From positions 82,604 through 146,603 of the forward strand of contig JACPAV010000006.1 of the NCBI GenBank assembly GCA_016180645.1: a stretch of 64,000 nucleotides of DNA. The letters run 5' to 3'. The position numbers and the translations under genes were made by a program. Shown here one piece after another: positions 49,457-58,420 of the stretch. This DNA is from Nitrospirota bacterium. GTDB lineage: Bacteria > JACPQY01. Every line of letters begins with the position of its first letter. The first letter of the stretch is position 1. The notes under the pieces are model-generated. The model saw nothing but the letters and a program-made list of their open reading frames with translations. It had not been told where the DNA came from and made no database searches.

Positions 49457-52400
49457 TCAAACCGTTACTTTCTTCAGGTATGTTACCGATGGGGCGACAT
49501 TCAACTCTTCCAGGACTCCGTAGCCCCGCGGGTCCTGCGCCCGTTGGGTCACCTGCGCCGCCGGATCCATCAGATTCCCGAAGACGATCGCGTCCGCCGG
49601 ACACGTTTGCTGGCAAGCCGTTACCACTTCGCCGTCGCGGACCGGCCGGCGCCCTTCATCTTTCGCCCGATCGCTCGCCACCCGGATGCGCTGGATGCAG
49701 AAGGTGCATTTTTCCATGACGCCGTCCACCCGGATGCGGACATCGGGGTTATGCTGGAGCTCCAGCGGCGATTCCCACATCTTGTAGTGCTCGTACCAGT
49801 TGAAGTAGCGAACTTTGTAAGGACAGTTGTTCGAGCAGTACCGGGTGCCCACGCACCGGTCGTACACCATGACATTCAGTCCCTGCTGATTGTGGTTCGT
49901 CGCGTAGACGGGACACACCGGCTCGCACGGGGCGTTTTCGCAGTGTTGGCACATCATCACCAGGAACAGCGCGCCCGGGCCCTGTCCGGTCAACCGATCC
50001 TGCTCATCCGGCCAGTATCGCTCCACGCGGATCCAGGAGAAGTTTCTTCGCTTGGCGCAGCTCTCCTCCCCCACCACCGGGATGTTGTTTTCGGAGCTGC
50101 AGGCCACCATGCAGGCGCCGCAGCCCGTGCACTTGTCGAGATCGACGGTCATGCCCCATTTGACGGCTTCGCCGTGAAGCGGCTTTGGCGCAGCGTGATG
50201 ATGGCTGATCGCCTGGAGTTTTTCAGCGGAAATGGTCTGGAGGACCTCCGTGCCCATGAGTTGGGGGCTCCCTTGGGAACGAACGATCCGACCGCGGCGA
50301 CCCGTCGGCGAGATTTTCACGGCGGTTGCGGCCAGCGCCAGCGCGCCCGACTCCGCATCCGCCTTCAGTGAAAGGATCTGGATGGGATTGGCTCCGCGCC
50401 CGCGCGCATATCGGCCCAACGCCTGGTGGCCCTGCCCAATCGGGAAGGCCACCGTATCCCGGCGAATTCCCGGATACGCAAGCACCGGTCCCTCGATGGC
50501 GCCTTCAACCGATTCGACGCGAACGATATCTCCCTCCCGGAGGCCCAGCTTGGCGACCGTATCGGGATGGAGTTCCACCCAAGAGCCCCACACGACCGTC
50601 GTCAGCGGATCGGCGAGCTCCTGGAGCCAAGGCAGGTTGGCGTGGCGGCCATCGTAAAACTTCGTGGAGGCGTACGGATAAAATGCAAATGGAAATTCGG
50701 GGGACGATCCCTCGGTCCTGATTGCGGCAACGCCGATGTCCTTCGCGGCTTGGAGCCATTTGGACTCGGAAGGAGCCGCTTTCTTGTCGCTCGAAGACGC
50801 CTGCCACCATCCGCCTTGAGCGACGGCCTCCGTCCATGCTGCATCCACATCCCCTTTCTTGTTCATTCCCTTGTAGAGCTTCTTCCATGCGTCTCGGATG
50901 AAGGCCTCCGAGGAGTCCGCCGGTTTCTTGAAGCCGAGTTCGCCCATCAGTCCGAGAAGAACATCTTCGGGCTGGCGCAGTTCCGGCGACGGCTGGATGA
51001 CAGGCCGGGCCAGGTTCATGACCGTGGAGCCCACCGGTGCGGCCGGAACGGAATCCCACCAGCTCTCGAGATGAGTCGTCATCGGAAGGACCACATGGCA
51101 AAGCTCGGCGGTTTCGGACATGAAGTGGCCGAAAAACACTCTCAGGTCCGCCTTTTCCAACGCTTTCGCGAATCCCAGCCGCTCGGGCAGCGTGAAAACA
51201 GGGTTGGTGTCGATGAAGAGCACCACGCGGGCTTGCCCGCTCTCGAGGGAATCTTTCAGGCGTGAGAGGGAGGCCAGATCGGTGAGCGTTGGCAGAAGCT
51301 CCGAGGGAAGAGGCGCGTCGCCCTTTCCACTTCGCTCCAAGGACGATGAGTCGAAGGCCCATGGATTCTTGGCATCGAATCGGACGCTCTCGCCCAAGTT
51401 CCCGGTCAGCCAATTGAGAAGTTGCGCCGCCATGGCAAGCGCGGTTGAATTCGTGGATGCATTTGAGCCGGCGATGACGCAGGCCGGTTTCACCCGCGCC
51501 AAGTCGCGGGCGGTGGTCACGATCAGCTCTTGGGAGACGCCGCTCATTTCGGCCACGCGCTCCGGCGAGAATCCGGACAGCACGGCCTTCCACGCCTCGG
51601 AGTCCACGCTTGTCTGATTCAGGCCCTCTCCGACGATGACGTGGGCCATTGCAAGGGCCACGGCCACCTCGGTGCCCGGTTTCGGCGCAATCCACGTGTC
51701 GGCATTGGCGGCGGTGAGCGACATGCGCGGCTCAACGTGGACCAGGCGCCCGCGGGCGTCACGCCCCGTTTTCCCCTGACGGAATTCACCGTAGGCATGG
51801 GTGTAGTGCACCGGGGAGAGCCACGTGCCCAGGAGATCCGCGCCGAAGGAGAGAACAAAATTGGACTCGGCCAGGTTGTAGACCGGGAGATCCGACCGAT
51901 CGAACAGCATCTGATTTGCCTTGCGGAGCGGTTCAGCCGAGAGAAGCTCATGTACAACGAGGTGATCTGCGCCGGCGCCGAACTCCTTCAGGAACGCCTG
52001 AAGCAGCGTCTTTCGCGCACCCGACACGTGGGAAGTAACAATGTAGATCCGCTCGGACTCGCCCCTCTCTTTGAGGGTCTTCAGATGCCCGGCGACGGTT
52101 TTCAAGGCCTCGTCCCACGTGATCTTTTCGAGGTTGCCGGTCCCGTTCTTCTGGAGCGGTGCACGCAGGCGGTCCGGATTGTAGACGAGCTGAAGCCCGG
52201 CCTGACCCCGGGCGCAGACTCTGCCGTGGCTGACCGGATGGAGAGGATTGCCCTCGATTTTCTTGGCGTTCCCTTCAAAAACCCTCACCTGGATGCCGCA
52301 GCCCGCGGAGCACATATGGCAAGTCGTGTTGATCCACCGGCTCTGGTCTGGGAGGTAGTCGGCCGGATAAGCGATGGGCGAGACGAACTTCTTTTCGGTT

Positions 52401-52642
52401 TTGACGCAGGCGGTGACGGCGGCCGCGGTGGCGGCAACTTTCAGGAAATCGCGGCGATCCATCCCGGCTTCGGCGGCGTGAGTCGGCCGCGCCGGACTCC
52501 TGTCCTCTTGCGGCACTTCCTCCCTCCTGGAGCTCGTGAGGCGTGAGTCGTGAGTAGGATCGCTTGGGTTGGCACACGAAGCCTTCCCACCCCCGCACGC
52601 GCAGGTGGATTCTGATGGGATTTTCACCTCAGGACTCATCAC
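49457..52642 (-). CDS. actB: Alternative complex III iron-sulfur/molybdopterin-like subunit ActB
   Basis: 1061 aa fusion. A Tat-type N-terminus (MDRRDFLKVAATAAAV) begins about residue 60. The molybdopterin-oxidoreductase-like domain (about 90-760) has the Cys motif CHMCSAGC but is considered inactive in this family. The C-terminal ferredoxin domain carries four cluster motifs: DKCTGCGACMVAC, MCQHCENAPCEPVC, YDRCVGTRYCSNNCPY and KCTFCIQR...CQQTCPADAI. It conducts electrons from ActC to ActA. It follows actA by 3 nt. Confidence 0.93.
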   Translation of the reverse strand: MMSPEVKIPSESTCACGGGKASCANPSDPTHDSRLTSSRREEVPQEDRSPARPTHAAEAGMDRRDFLKVAATAAAVTACVKTEKKFVSPIAYPADYLPDQSRWINTTCHMCSAGCGIQVRVFEGNAKKIEGNPLHPVSHGRVCARGQAGLQLVYNPDRLRAPLQKNGTGNLEKITWDEALKTVAGHLKTLKERGESERIYIVTSHVSGARKTLLQAFLKEFGAGADHLVVHELLSAEPLRKANQMLFDRSDLPVYNLAESNFVLSFGADLLGTWLSPVHYTHAYGEFRQGKTGRDARGRLVHVEPRMSLTAANADTWIAPKPGTEVAVALAMAHVIVGEGLNQTSVDSEAWKAVLSGFSPERVAEMSGVSQELIVTTARDLARVKPACVIAGSNASTNSTALAMAAQLLNWLTGNLGESVRFDAKNPWAFDSSSLERSGKGDAPLPSELLPTLTDLASLSRLKDSLESGQARVVLFIDTNPVFTLPERLGFAKALEKADLRVFFGHFMSETAELCHVVLPMTTHLESWWDSVPAAPVGSTVMNLARPVIQPSPELRQPEDVLLGLMGELGFKKPADSSEAFIRDAWKKLYKGMNKKGDVDAAWTEAVAQGGWWQASSSDKKAAPSESKWLQAAKDIGVAAIRTEGSSPEFPFAFYPYASTKFYDGRHANLPWLQELADPLTTVVWGSWVELHPDTVAKLGLREGDIVRVESVEGAIEGPVLAYPGIRRDTVAFPIGQGHQALGRYARGRGANPIQILSLKADAESGALALAATAVKISPTGRRGRIVRSQGSPQLMGTEVLQTISAEKLQAISHHHAAPKPLHGEAVKWGMTVDLDKCTGCGACMVACSSENNIPVVGEESCAKRRNFSWIRVERYWPDEQDRLTGQGPGALFLVMMCQHCENAPCEPVCPVYATNHNQQGLNVMVYDRCVGTRYCSNNCPYKVRYFNWYEHYKMWESPLELQHNPDVRIRVDGVMEKCTFCIQRIRVASDRAKDEGRRPVRDGEVVTACQQTCPADAIVFGNLMDPAAQVTQRAQDPRGYGVLEELNVAPSVTYLKKVTV

Positions 52643-52645
52643 TTC

Positions 52646-53197
52646 CTACTTGTGGCACGTCCAGCAATCTTGCGAGCCGCCCTTGTCCTCGTGCAGCTTG
52701 TGGCAGTTGAAACACCAGCCCATCTGGAGCGGGGCCTCGCGCGTGAGAACCGCCATTTTCTCGACCGCCCCGTGGCATTCCTGACATTGGAAACCGGCCT
52801 TGACGTGCCGCTTGTGCGAGAATCGGATGAAATAGGGAAGCGTATGGACGCGCGCCCACTCCACCGACTCTCCCTTGTCATAGTACTCACGCAGCTTCTG
52901 AATGCCGGGCTTGTCCAACCCGATCCCAAGATGGCAGCCCATGCAGAATTGGAGCGGCGGCGCCCCGGCCTGTTCTGATCGCTCCGCGAAGATATGACAG
53001 GCCGTGCAGGGCAGCCCGAGTTGGCCGTTCGCCACATCGGTTCCGGCGTGGCGGTCATGTGGGAAATTGATCGGTTGAACCGGCGCGGGATTTCCAAACT
53101 TTGGTGTCATGTAAGGTCCATAAACGAGAAGAAAAAAAGCAACCACACACCCTCCGGCGAGGATGCCCAGACCTGCAACGACTTTGAAGAACTTCAC
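52646..53197 (-). CDS. actA: Alternative complex III pentaheme cytochrome c subunit ActA
   Basis: 183 aa. One N-terminal membrane anchor (VVAGLGILAGGCVVAFFLLV) precedes five CxxCH heme-binding motifs: CTACH, CMGCH, CQECH, CFNCH and CWTCH. It passes electrons to cytochrome c or a terminal oxidase. First gene of the minus-strand act operon. Confidence 0.95.
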   Translation of the reverse strand: MKFFKVVAGLGILAGGCVVAFFLLVYGPYMTPKFGNPAPVQPINFPHDRHAGTDVANGQLGLPCTACHIFAERSEQAGAPPLQFCMGCHLGIGLDKPGIQKLREYYDKGESVEWARVHTLPYFIRFSHKRHVKAGFQCQECHGAVEKMAVLTREAPLQMGWCFNCHKLHEDKGGSQDCWTCHK

Positions 53198-53395
53198 GAC
53201 GTAACCCGAACTCGCGCGTCAAGTAGCATTTCAGACCGTGGGTGTCAAGAAGATTTTGGCGGCGCTCCGAGAGAGCCTGCGACGGGCATTCGGCCCGCTC
53301 AGGATGACGGCGCTGGGGCCGGATGGCCGATCCGCTCGCCGTCCCTGAAGCACAGCGAATGGGACGATTCGGCGGGAGCTGCGCTCCCCGAACCG

Positions 53396-53641
53396 TCACT
53401 TCTTCGCTTGGCCTGCCGCGGGTTGCTGTTTGGCACCAGGTCGCAGAATCGTCTTGAAGATTTTTCGCGGATGGGGTTTGCCGAGCATCGCCCGCAGTCG
53501 CCGTTGAGCCCGCTTCAGTTTCTTCGTCAGGCCCCGGCCCGCTTTGGCGGCATCGGCTTTCTTCCCATCGGCGATTTTCTTCAGACGGTCCTTGTAGACG
53601 CTGATCCGCTTTTCGATGGTTTCTTTCGTTTGGTTCGCCAT
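53396..53641 (-). CDS. Hypothetical basic coiled-coil protein
   Basis: 81 aa, rich in Lys and Arg. A predicted helix (ETIEKRISVYKDRLKKIADG) leads into LTKKLKRAQRRLRAML. It starts 2 nt after the stop of the DUF2889 gene and may be in its operon. No family is recognised; binding nucleic acid is possible from charge alone. Confidence 0.6.
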   Translation of the reverse strand: MANQTKETIEKRISVYKDRLKKIADGKKADAAKAGRGLTKKLKRAQRRLRAMLGKPHPRKIFKTILRPGAKQQPAAGQAKK

Positions 53642-53643
53642 GT

Positions 53644-54213
53644 TTAGTACACGGGTTGTGAATCGTCTTTGATCGACAGTTTTTTCGCGGCGGCGTCGAA
53701 CACCTGTTGATCGGCGCCGCGTTCATTGAAAACGTGACATGAATTTCGAAGGACGGGGTTCTGTATTCCGAGCTGACGGCGTTCCTCCAGATCGAGCTCG
53801 ATGCCCCGCACGTTTTTCTCTCCATAGATGGACGAAACGGCGGCAAAGAGCGAACGCAGCGTCGTCTCGACCAGCTCATACAAGTGCGTACACCCTTCGC
53901 TTTTCGGAATGGTTTCCTTCACGTGGCGGAGGATCCCCTTCTCGAAGATGAAGAGGCCGACAAGCCCTTGGAGTCTCAACACCGCGGCCTGACAGAGGGG
54001 ATAGGGATGGCGGTCCATCTTCGCGGCGATCTTTCGGATGGTCAGGGCCTTCTTTTCCACGAGGATGGCGAGCTGCATGTCGTGGTAGCTATCGTGCATC
54101 CGCGTGATCGCCACGAGCCCTTCCTTCGGCTTGTAAACGTCGGTGGTATAGGTCCGGCCGAAGGTTTGCTTTTGATACTTCGCCAGGTCCATGAGTTCGT
54201 CCAATGCAGTCAT
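53644..54213 (-). CDS. DUF2889-family protein
   Basis: 189 aa from ATG 54213, with an alternative start ten codons upstream. The pattern ITRMHDSYHDMQLAILVEKK, then IAAKMDRHPYPLCQAAVLRL, matches DUF2889 with its conserved His and Cys, and a CTHLYELVETTL helix follows. Its biochemical role is not known. It lies between the aldehyde dehydrogenase and a basic small protein on the same strand, so co-transcription is likely. Confidence 0.7.
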   Translation of the reverse strand: MTALDELMDLAKYQKQTFGRTYTTDVYKPKEGLVAITRMHDSYHDMQLAILVEKKALTIRKIAAKMDRHPYPLCQAAVLRLQGLVGLFIFEKGILRHVKETIPKSEGCTHLYELVETTLRSLFAAVSSIYGEKNVRGIELDLEERRQLGIQNPVLRNSCHVFNERGADQQVFDAAAKKLSIKDDSQPVY

Positions 54214-54252
54214 AGGCGATGAGACGGACGCGGGAACAGCCACGAAAGGGAG

Positions 54253-55833
54253 TCAGTTGCCGCCGAACAGAGCGCGAAGGATGCCGCCGAGGTGGCGGAG
54301 TTTGTTGCCGGCGCCTCTGCGGAAAATGAGCTGCATGCCTTCCTTGAAAATGTGGAACTTTTTCTGATCGTATGGATACCAATACGGACGCGTCTTGATC
54401 CAATTCGGGAGGTGATCCAGGTGAAGATGCTTCGGATAAACAAATTCCATCAGGCCGATCCGCGAGTGCGAGGCGCCGATGCCGCTCTCCTTCATCCCCT
54501 GCCAGGGCGTGTCGGTGAGTCCGTACGTATAGGCGTGATCGTTCACGCACACCGTGCCCGCGTCGATCCGTGCGGCGACGGCTTCGGCTTTCTTCCGGTC
54601 CTTTCCCCACACGCTGGCGGTGAGGCCGTAGTTGGAGTCGTTCGCGAGGGAAACCGCTTCATCGTCGCTTTCATAGGTAGCTATGGGAAGAAGCGGGCCG
54701 AAGGTTTCCTCGCTCATGCATTTCATCTGATGATTCACGTTCACGAGCACCGTGGGTTCGTAAAAGAATCCTTTGGGGCCGGGCTTCTTGCCGCCGACGA
54801 GAACCTGAGCGCCCTTCCCCACCGCATCGCGCACGTGATCTTCCGCGGTTTGAAGCTGGCCCTCGTTGACCATCGGGCCAACGTCGACCGCATCCGACGT
54901 GTACGGCCCGATACGGAGCTTCTTCGCCTCCTCCACCACTTTCTCGATGAACTTCGGCGCGATGGACTTGTGGACGTACACGCGCTCGACCGACGCGCAG
55001 ACCTGCCCGCAGTTCGTGAATGCACCCCACACGGCGCCTTTTGCCGCCAGATCGAGATTGGCATCCGGCATGACCACCATCGGATCCTTCCCGCCGAGTT
55101 CGAGGACCACCGGGATTAGATGGCGGCCGCACGCTTCCATAATTTTCTTTCCCACGGAGGTGCTGCCGGTAAAGACGACTTTGCGCACGGGCGGGCGACA
55201 CAGAACTTTCTGAGCGGTCGCGCCTGAGGTGACCACCATATTGAAAACGCCCTGTGGGAGCTTCGCGCCCAGTTCGAAAATCTCCTTGATCCTGCGCCCC
55301 ACGAGGGGCACGTCCGACGCGGGTTTGAAAACCACGGTGTTACCGGCCAGGAGCGAGAAGACGAGACCGGACATGGGCAACGCGAAGGGGAAGTTCCAAG
55401 GCGAGATGACGGCGACCACTCCAAGCGGCTCGTATACGATCCGGCTCTTCTTGATGGGGATGGGCATCATGTGGAGCTTGATGTCCTGCGGCGCCAGGAC
55501 CTCTTCGGCCTTTTTCGACCAGTGGGAGATCAGATCGGCCACGGTGAAAACGTCGGCCACGAGGGCCTCGATCCGAGGCTTGCCCATTTCCTTGGAAATC
55601 GTGTCCACGAGGTCGTCCACATGGTCAAGCATGTAGTCGCATCCCTTGCGGAGGTATTCCCCGCGTTCGCGAACGGTGAGCTTGCCCCACGTCTGAAAGG
55701 CTTTGTGCGCGCTGAAGACGGCGCTCTCGACCTCCTGCTCGCCTGCCAGCGGGATTCGCTCGATTTCCTCCAGCGTGGCGGGGTTGATGGTGGGAATCAC
55801 CGCGGAATTGGAGGCGTCTCTTACGAATGCCAT
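54253..55833 (-). CDS. Aldehyde dehydrogenase family protein
   Basis: 526 aa. NAD(P)+-dependent oxidation of an aldehyde to an acid is expected. Motifs: VISPWNFPFALPMSGL, VVFTGSTSVGKKIMEA, the catalytic Glu in VLELGGKDPMVV, the nucleophile Cys in NCGQVCASVERVYVH, EETFGPLLPI and NDHAYTYGLTDTPWQGMK. The C-terminal extension of about 45 aa (YPKHLHLDHLPNWIKT) is seen in related acyl-aldehyde enzymes. The specific substrate cannot be told. DUF2889 follows 39 nt downstream. Confidence 0.93.
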   Translation of the reverse strand: MAFVRDASNSAVIPTINPATLEEIERIPLAGEQEVESAVFSAHKAFQTWGKLTVRERGEYLRKGCDYMLDHVDDLVDTISKEMGKPRIEALVADVFTVADLISHWSKKAEEVLAPQDIKLHMMPIPIKKSRIVYEPLGVVAVISPWNFPFALPMSGLVFSLLAGNTVVFKPASDVPLVGRRIKEIFELGAKLPQGVFNMVVTSGATAQKVLCRPPVRKVVFTGSTSVGKKIMEACGRHLIPVVLELGGKDPMVVMPDANLDLAAKGAVWGAFTNCGQVCASVERVYVHKSIAPKFIEKVVEEAKKLRIGPYTSDAVDVGPMVNEGQLQTAEDHVRDAVGKGAQVLVGGKKPGPKGFFYEPTVLVNVNHQMKCMSEETFGPLLPIATYESDDEAVSLANDSNYGLTASVWGKDRKKAEAVAARIDAGTVCVNDHAYTYGLTDTPWQGMKESGIGASHSRIGLMEFVYPKHLHLDHLPNWIKTRPYWYPYDQKKFHIFKEGMQLIFRRGAGNKLRHLGGILRALFGGN

Positions 55834-55918
55834 ATCGCGGCTATATAGCCCGAAGACTGGCGTTTGTAAACAGGAGTGAGCAGGAGCGGATCATGATCTC
55901 GATCGGAACGGGACTGAT

Positions 55919-56266
55919 TTAGTCCTTGAACGCGGCCTTCAGGATGCCGTAGGCGCGCCGCTTTTCGGCGGTTTCCAAGCGACGGAGGAGATCGGTGAGT
56001 CTGGGCTCAATCTGGTACGACTTGGATGGTTTACCCGCCGCTTCCGATGCCGAGAGTTCGTCCAACGTTTTCCCCAACGCGTGAGAGAGTCGATGCGCCA
56101 CCGCCAATCGGACGCTACGCTTCCCGTTTTCTATTTCAGATAGGTACTTGTTCGTAATCCCGGCTCGCTCGGCAATTTCCTCCTGGCTGAGATCCAACTC
56201 CAGCCGCACCCGGCGGAGGTTCCGCCCAAAGCGCCTCACGAAATCGCGATCCCTGCTTTCCACCAT
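55919..56266 (-). CDS. XRE-family transcriptional regulator
   Basis: 115 aa from ATG 56266, with GGAG 8-10 nt upstream; earlier starts exist. A Cro/CI helix-turn-helix is in VRLELDLSQEEIAERAG and NKYLSEIENGKRSVRLAVAH. The C-terminal helix resembles the XRE protein at 33047-33463. It is divergent from the next gene and may control it. Confidence 0.82.
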   Translation of the reverse strand: MVESRDRDFVRRFGRNLRRVRLELDLSQEEIAERAGITNKYLSEIENGKRSVRLAVAHRLSHALGKTLDELSASEAAGKPSKSYQIEPRLTDLLRRLETAEKRRAYGILKAAFKD

Positions 56267-56349
56267 GACAGGATCTCCACCTCCCATCAACAACGTAATC
56301 CATGATCAGTAGATTGACATATTTACCGTACAATGGAATGATCTCGCGC

Positions 56350-56592
56350 ATGGAAGGGGGAGACCCCGATCGCAACCCGGTGCCTACCAGGAGGAGCACT
56401 TCGACCAGACCCAACTCGTCGACCCGCGAAGCCGGCCGGGAGATCGCCGAATTGATCGGGATCGCTTTGGAAGGAATCAGTCAGCTTCTGGATTCACATG
56501 GCTGGAACAGCACGGAGGCGATGGCGCTCCGGACGTTGACAAAAATTCTGGAGAACGCGAAGAGACGGGCGGAGGAGTTGGGAACGAGCTAG
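56350..56592 (+). CDS. Hypothetical 80-aa protein
   Basis: From ATG 56350 the protein is MEGGDPDRNPVPTRRSTSTR followed by a helix (AGREIAELIGIALEGISQLL). TTGACA at 56314-56319 and AATGAT at 56337-56342 (17-bp spacer) place the transcription start at the start codon, so translation may be leaderless. Divergent from the XRE regulator. No family recognised. Confidence 0.5.
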   Translation: MEGGDPDRNPVPTRRSTSTRPNSSTREAGREIAELIGIALEGISQLLDSHGWNSTEAMALRTLTKILENAKRRAEELGTS

Positions 56593-57077
56593 TGCTTTCG
56601 GCCGCGGCGTGAGCGGGCGCCGTTGCCGCCAAGATGACCGTTCGTCAGGACTCGCCTCAAGAATACATTGTTGGTCTTCAGCAGCTCGGTCTGCCTCTCC
56701 TGATTTCTGAGAATCGTCACTCCCACTTTGCCAATAGCCTCAAGAATCCGGGCAATTTCCTTCCGATCTTCCGCCGCTTGCCTGCGATCGCTCTCCCAAT
56801 TCTCTTCCCATCGCTCGCGATCCTCCTCCCAGCGCTGCCGCCACTCCTTGCGATCCTCGGCAGCCTGTCTGCGATCCTCGGCAGCCTGTCTGCGATCCTC
56901 GGCAGCCTGTCTGCGATCCTCGGCAGCCTGTCTACGATCCTCGGCAGCCTGAAGCCGGTCCTTTTCGGCCTGAACTCGGAACACGCGGCCCTCTTCAGCG
57001 AAGCTTTGGGTGGTCTTCTCGATTCGGCTGAGGATGGCCCTAATGGAATCCTGATGACCCCGTTCCTCAATGTTCAT
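56589..57077 (-). CDS. Coiled-coil protein with perfect heptad repeats
   Basis: 162 aa from ATG 57077. A long helix contains five near-identical heptads (RRQAAED), encoded by 21-bp tandem repeats, then WRQRWEEDRERWEENWESDR. The C-terminus has another helix (ARILEAIGKVGVTILRNQE). Probably a rod-like oligomer. Repeat number may vary by slippage. No function assignable. Confidence 0.65.
   Translation of the reverse strand: MNIEERGHQDSIRAILSRIEKTTQSFAEEGRVFRVQAEKDRLQAAEDRRQAAEDRRQAAEDRRQAAEDRRQAAEDRKEWRQRWEEDRERWEENWESDRRQAAEDRKEIARILEAIGKVGVTILRNQERQTELLKTNNVFLRRVLTNGHLGGNGARSRRGRKH
56849..56952. repeat. Five tandem 21-bp repeats inside a coiled-coil gene
   Basis: Unit TGCGATCCTCGGCAGCCTGT repeats with a 21-bp period starting at 56849, 56870, 56891, 56912 and 56933; the last unit has one base change. 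The period is a multiple of three and encodes a heptad, so it expands the coiled coil. Confidence 0.9.
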
Positions 57078-57172
57078 GGCTTCACGGTACCACCGCCACG
57101 CTGGAGCTGTCAAGAAACGAGGCTGACGCCTCCAGATGATCCATGATACGATGGCCGAAATGGGAGGTGTGT

Positions 57173-57856
57173 GTGGCGCACTGGGAAAACAGGCCGGAAG
57201 AGAATTGGAAGAAATTCAAATTCAACCAGCCGTATGAGAAGGGTCTGAAGCGGCTGAAGGAGGAAGTTCTCGCCAAAACCGATTTCGATCCGGCCACGCT
57301 CTGGCAGTGGGGCACGATGCAGGCCATGGCGGTGATCCGCATTCTCAAGGACGTAGAAGCGGCGTTTGGCGCGAAGGGACAGGAAATCGTCGGCGAGGCA
57401 ATCCGCAAGATCGGGCTCGATGTCGGCCGCCAGATTGTGATGGGCTTCACGCGACCGGCCGGGGTCACGGATGAAGAGCTGCTCAGTTTCTACGCCACCG
57501 TCATCAATCGAATCGCCTACGCCTCCCTCGAGGATCCCAAGATCGACGGCAAGGGCAAAGTCAGTTTCCATATCGTCTGGTGTCCCCACCAAGACCACTA
57601 CAAGGCGTTCGACTGCCGCGTGCAGCGGTACTTCGTTCAGGGAATGATGGACGCCCTGCGGGAGTTGGGCGAGGACCAAGGCTGGCAGGTGAAGTTCACT
57701 CAGACGATCCCCGCCGGCGCGGAAACCTGCCATTTCGAAATCTGGAAAGCCACGGAGCAGGAGAGGACCGACTGGGCGATGTACACCGAGGCTCTCGAAA
57801 AACGCGCGCTGGAGGTTGCCGCCGAGAAAAAAGCGGCCGGAGCTTCCCGCGATTGA
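57173..57856 (+). CDS. ATC-hydrolase-like (L-2-amino-thiazoline-4-carboxylate hydrolase family) protein
   Basis: 227 aa from GTG 57173, preceded by GGGAGG at 5 nt; an ATG ten codons earlier is also open. The pattern FEVxWCPHQDHYKAFDC-like (FHIVWCPHQDHYKAFDCRV) and the final AETCHFEIWKA resemble the ATC hydrolase family. Substrate unknown; members also occur as accessory genes in uncharacterised contexts. It overlaps no neighbour and faces the RelE module. Confidence 0.65.
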   Translation: MAHWENRPEENWKKFKFNQPYEKGLKRLKEEVLAKTDFDPATLWQWGTMQAMAVIRILKDVEAAFGAKGQEIVGEAIRKIGLDVGRQIVMGFTRPAGVTDEELLSFYATVINRIAYASLEDPKIDGKGKVSFHIVWCPHQDHYKAFDCRVQRYFVQGMMDALRELGEDQGWQVKFTQTIPAGAETCHFEIWKATEQERTDWAMYTEALEKRALEVAAEKKAAGASRD

Positions 57857-57897
57857 CCGAGTAACGTATTTCTTGGGGACGTTCTTGACATTAGACA

Positions 57898-58164
57898 TTA
57901 CAGGTTGCGATACGCTTCTTTTCGGTGACGGATTCGCGTAAGGATAATTGTCTTCGACGCGTCGTCGATTTCATAGATGACTCGGTAGTCTCCCGACCGC
58001 AACCGATACACCTTATCAGATCCCTGGAGCTTCTGTACGCCGGCCGGGCGCGGACTCACGGCAAGGGTTCCGATCCTTCCATCCACCTGCTTTTGAATCT
58101 GCTTGGGGAGAGACGAGAACTCCGCCATCGCTGAGCCGCGAAATCCAATGGCGTGCAATCGCAC
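57898..58164 (-). CDS. RelE/ParE-family toxin
   Basis: 88 aa from GTG 58164. The pattern AIGFRGSAMAEFSSLPKQIQ, then VQKLQGSDKVYRLRSGDYRV and IYEIDDASKTIILTRIRHRKEAY is typical of RelE mRNA interferases, with the C-terminal Arg-His-Arg-Lys cluster. It follows a small antitoxin gene by 6 nt on the same strand. Confidence 0.9.
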   Translation of the reverse strand: MRLHAIGFRGSAMAEFSSLPKQIQKQVDGRIGTLAVSPRPAGVQKLQGSDKVYRLRSGDYRVIYEIDDASKTIILTRIRHRKEAYRNL

Positions 58165-58170
58165 GCCTCG

Positions 58171-58356
58171 TCACGCTAGACCGAGTCGACGTCGAACCTC
58201 AGTGTATGGAATAACCGACTCTCTGGAACGGCGACGAACCACGGCCAAGTCCGCACGGTCTTCGAGCAACCGGAGCAGACGTTCGTACCGGCCAAGAGGC
58301 ATGACCACGTGTTTGCGTCCCCTTCGATCCGTAACAACCCTGACCCCAACTGACAT
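58171..58356 (-). CDS. Antitoxin partner of RelE-like toxin
   Basis: 61 aa. It starts MSVGVRVVTDRRGRKHVVMP and continues LGRYERLLRLLEDRADLAVV, like the N-terminal dimerisation part of Phd/YefM-type antitoxins. It precedes the toxin by 6 nt. Its TATAAT box ends 6 nt before the ATG, implying a leaderless mRNA. Confidence 0.8.
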   Translation of the reverse strand: MSVGVRVVTDRRGRKHVVMPLGRYERLLRLLEDRADLAVVRRRSRESVIPYTEVRRRLGLA

Positions 58357-58362
58357 GATTGC

Positions 58363-58368
58363 ATTATA
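58363..58368 (-). promoter_or_regulatory. -10 box for a leaderless antitoxin transcript
   Basis: Minus-strand TATAAT at 58363-58368 is separated by 6 nt from the ATG at 58356. A weak -35 (TTTGCG) is 17 bp upstream. The first transcribed base is expected at the A of ATG. Confidence 0.6.
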
Positions 58369-58420
58369 GCCTCCTCCCGAATGGGCGCAAACACCCGTCC
58401 CCGGCGAATATGGCTTTCGG

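Noticed and set aside
49397-52546. Long plus-strand frames opposite actB and actC
   Set aside because: The minus strand has iron-sulfur and membrane motifs throughout; the antisense frames have no recognisable features.
56849-56952. Possible CRISPR array
   Set aside because: The repeats are directly adjacent with no spacers and keep the reading frame of a coiled-coil gene. No cas genes are present.
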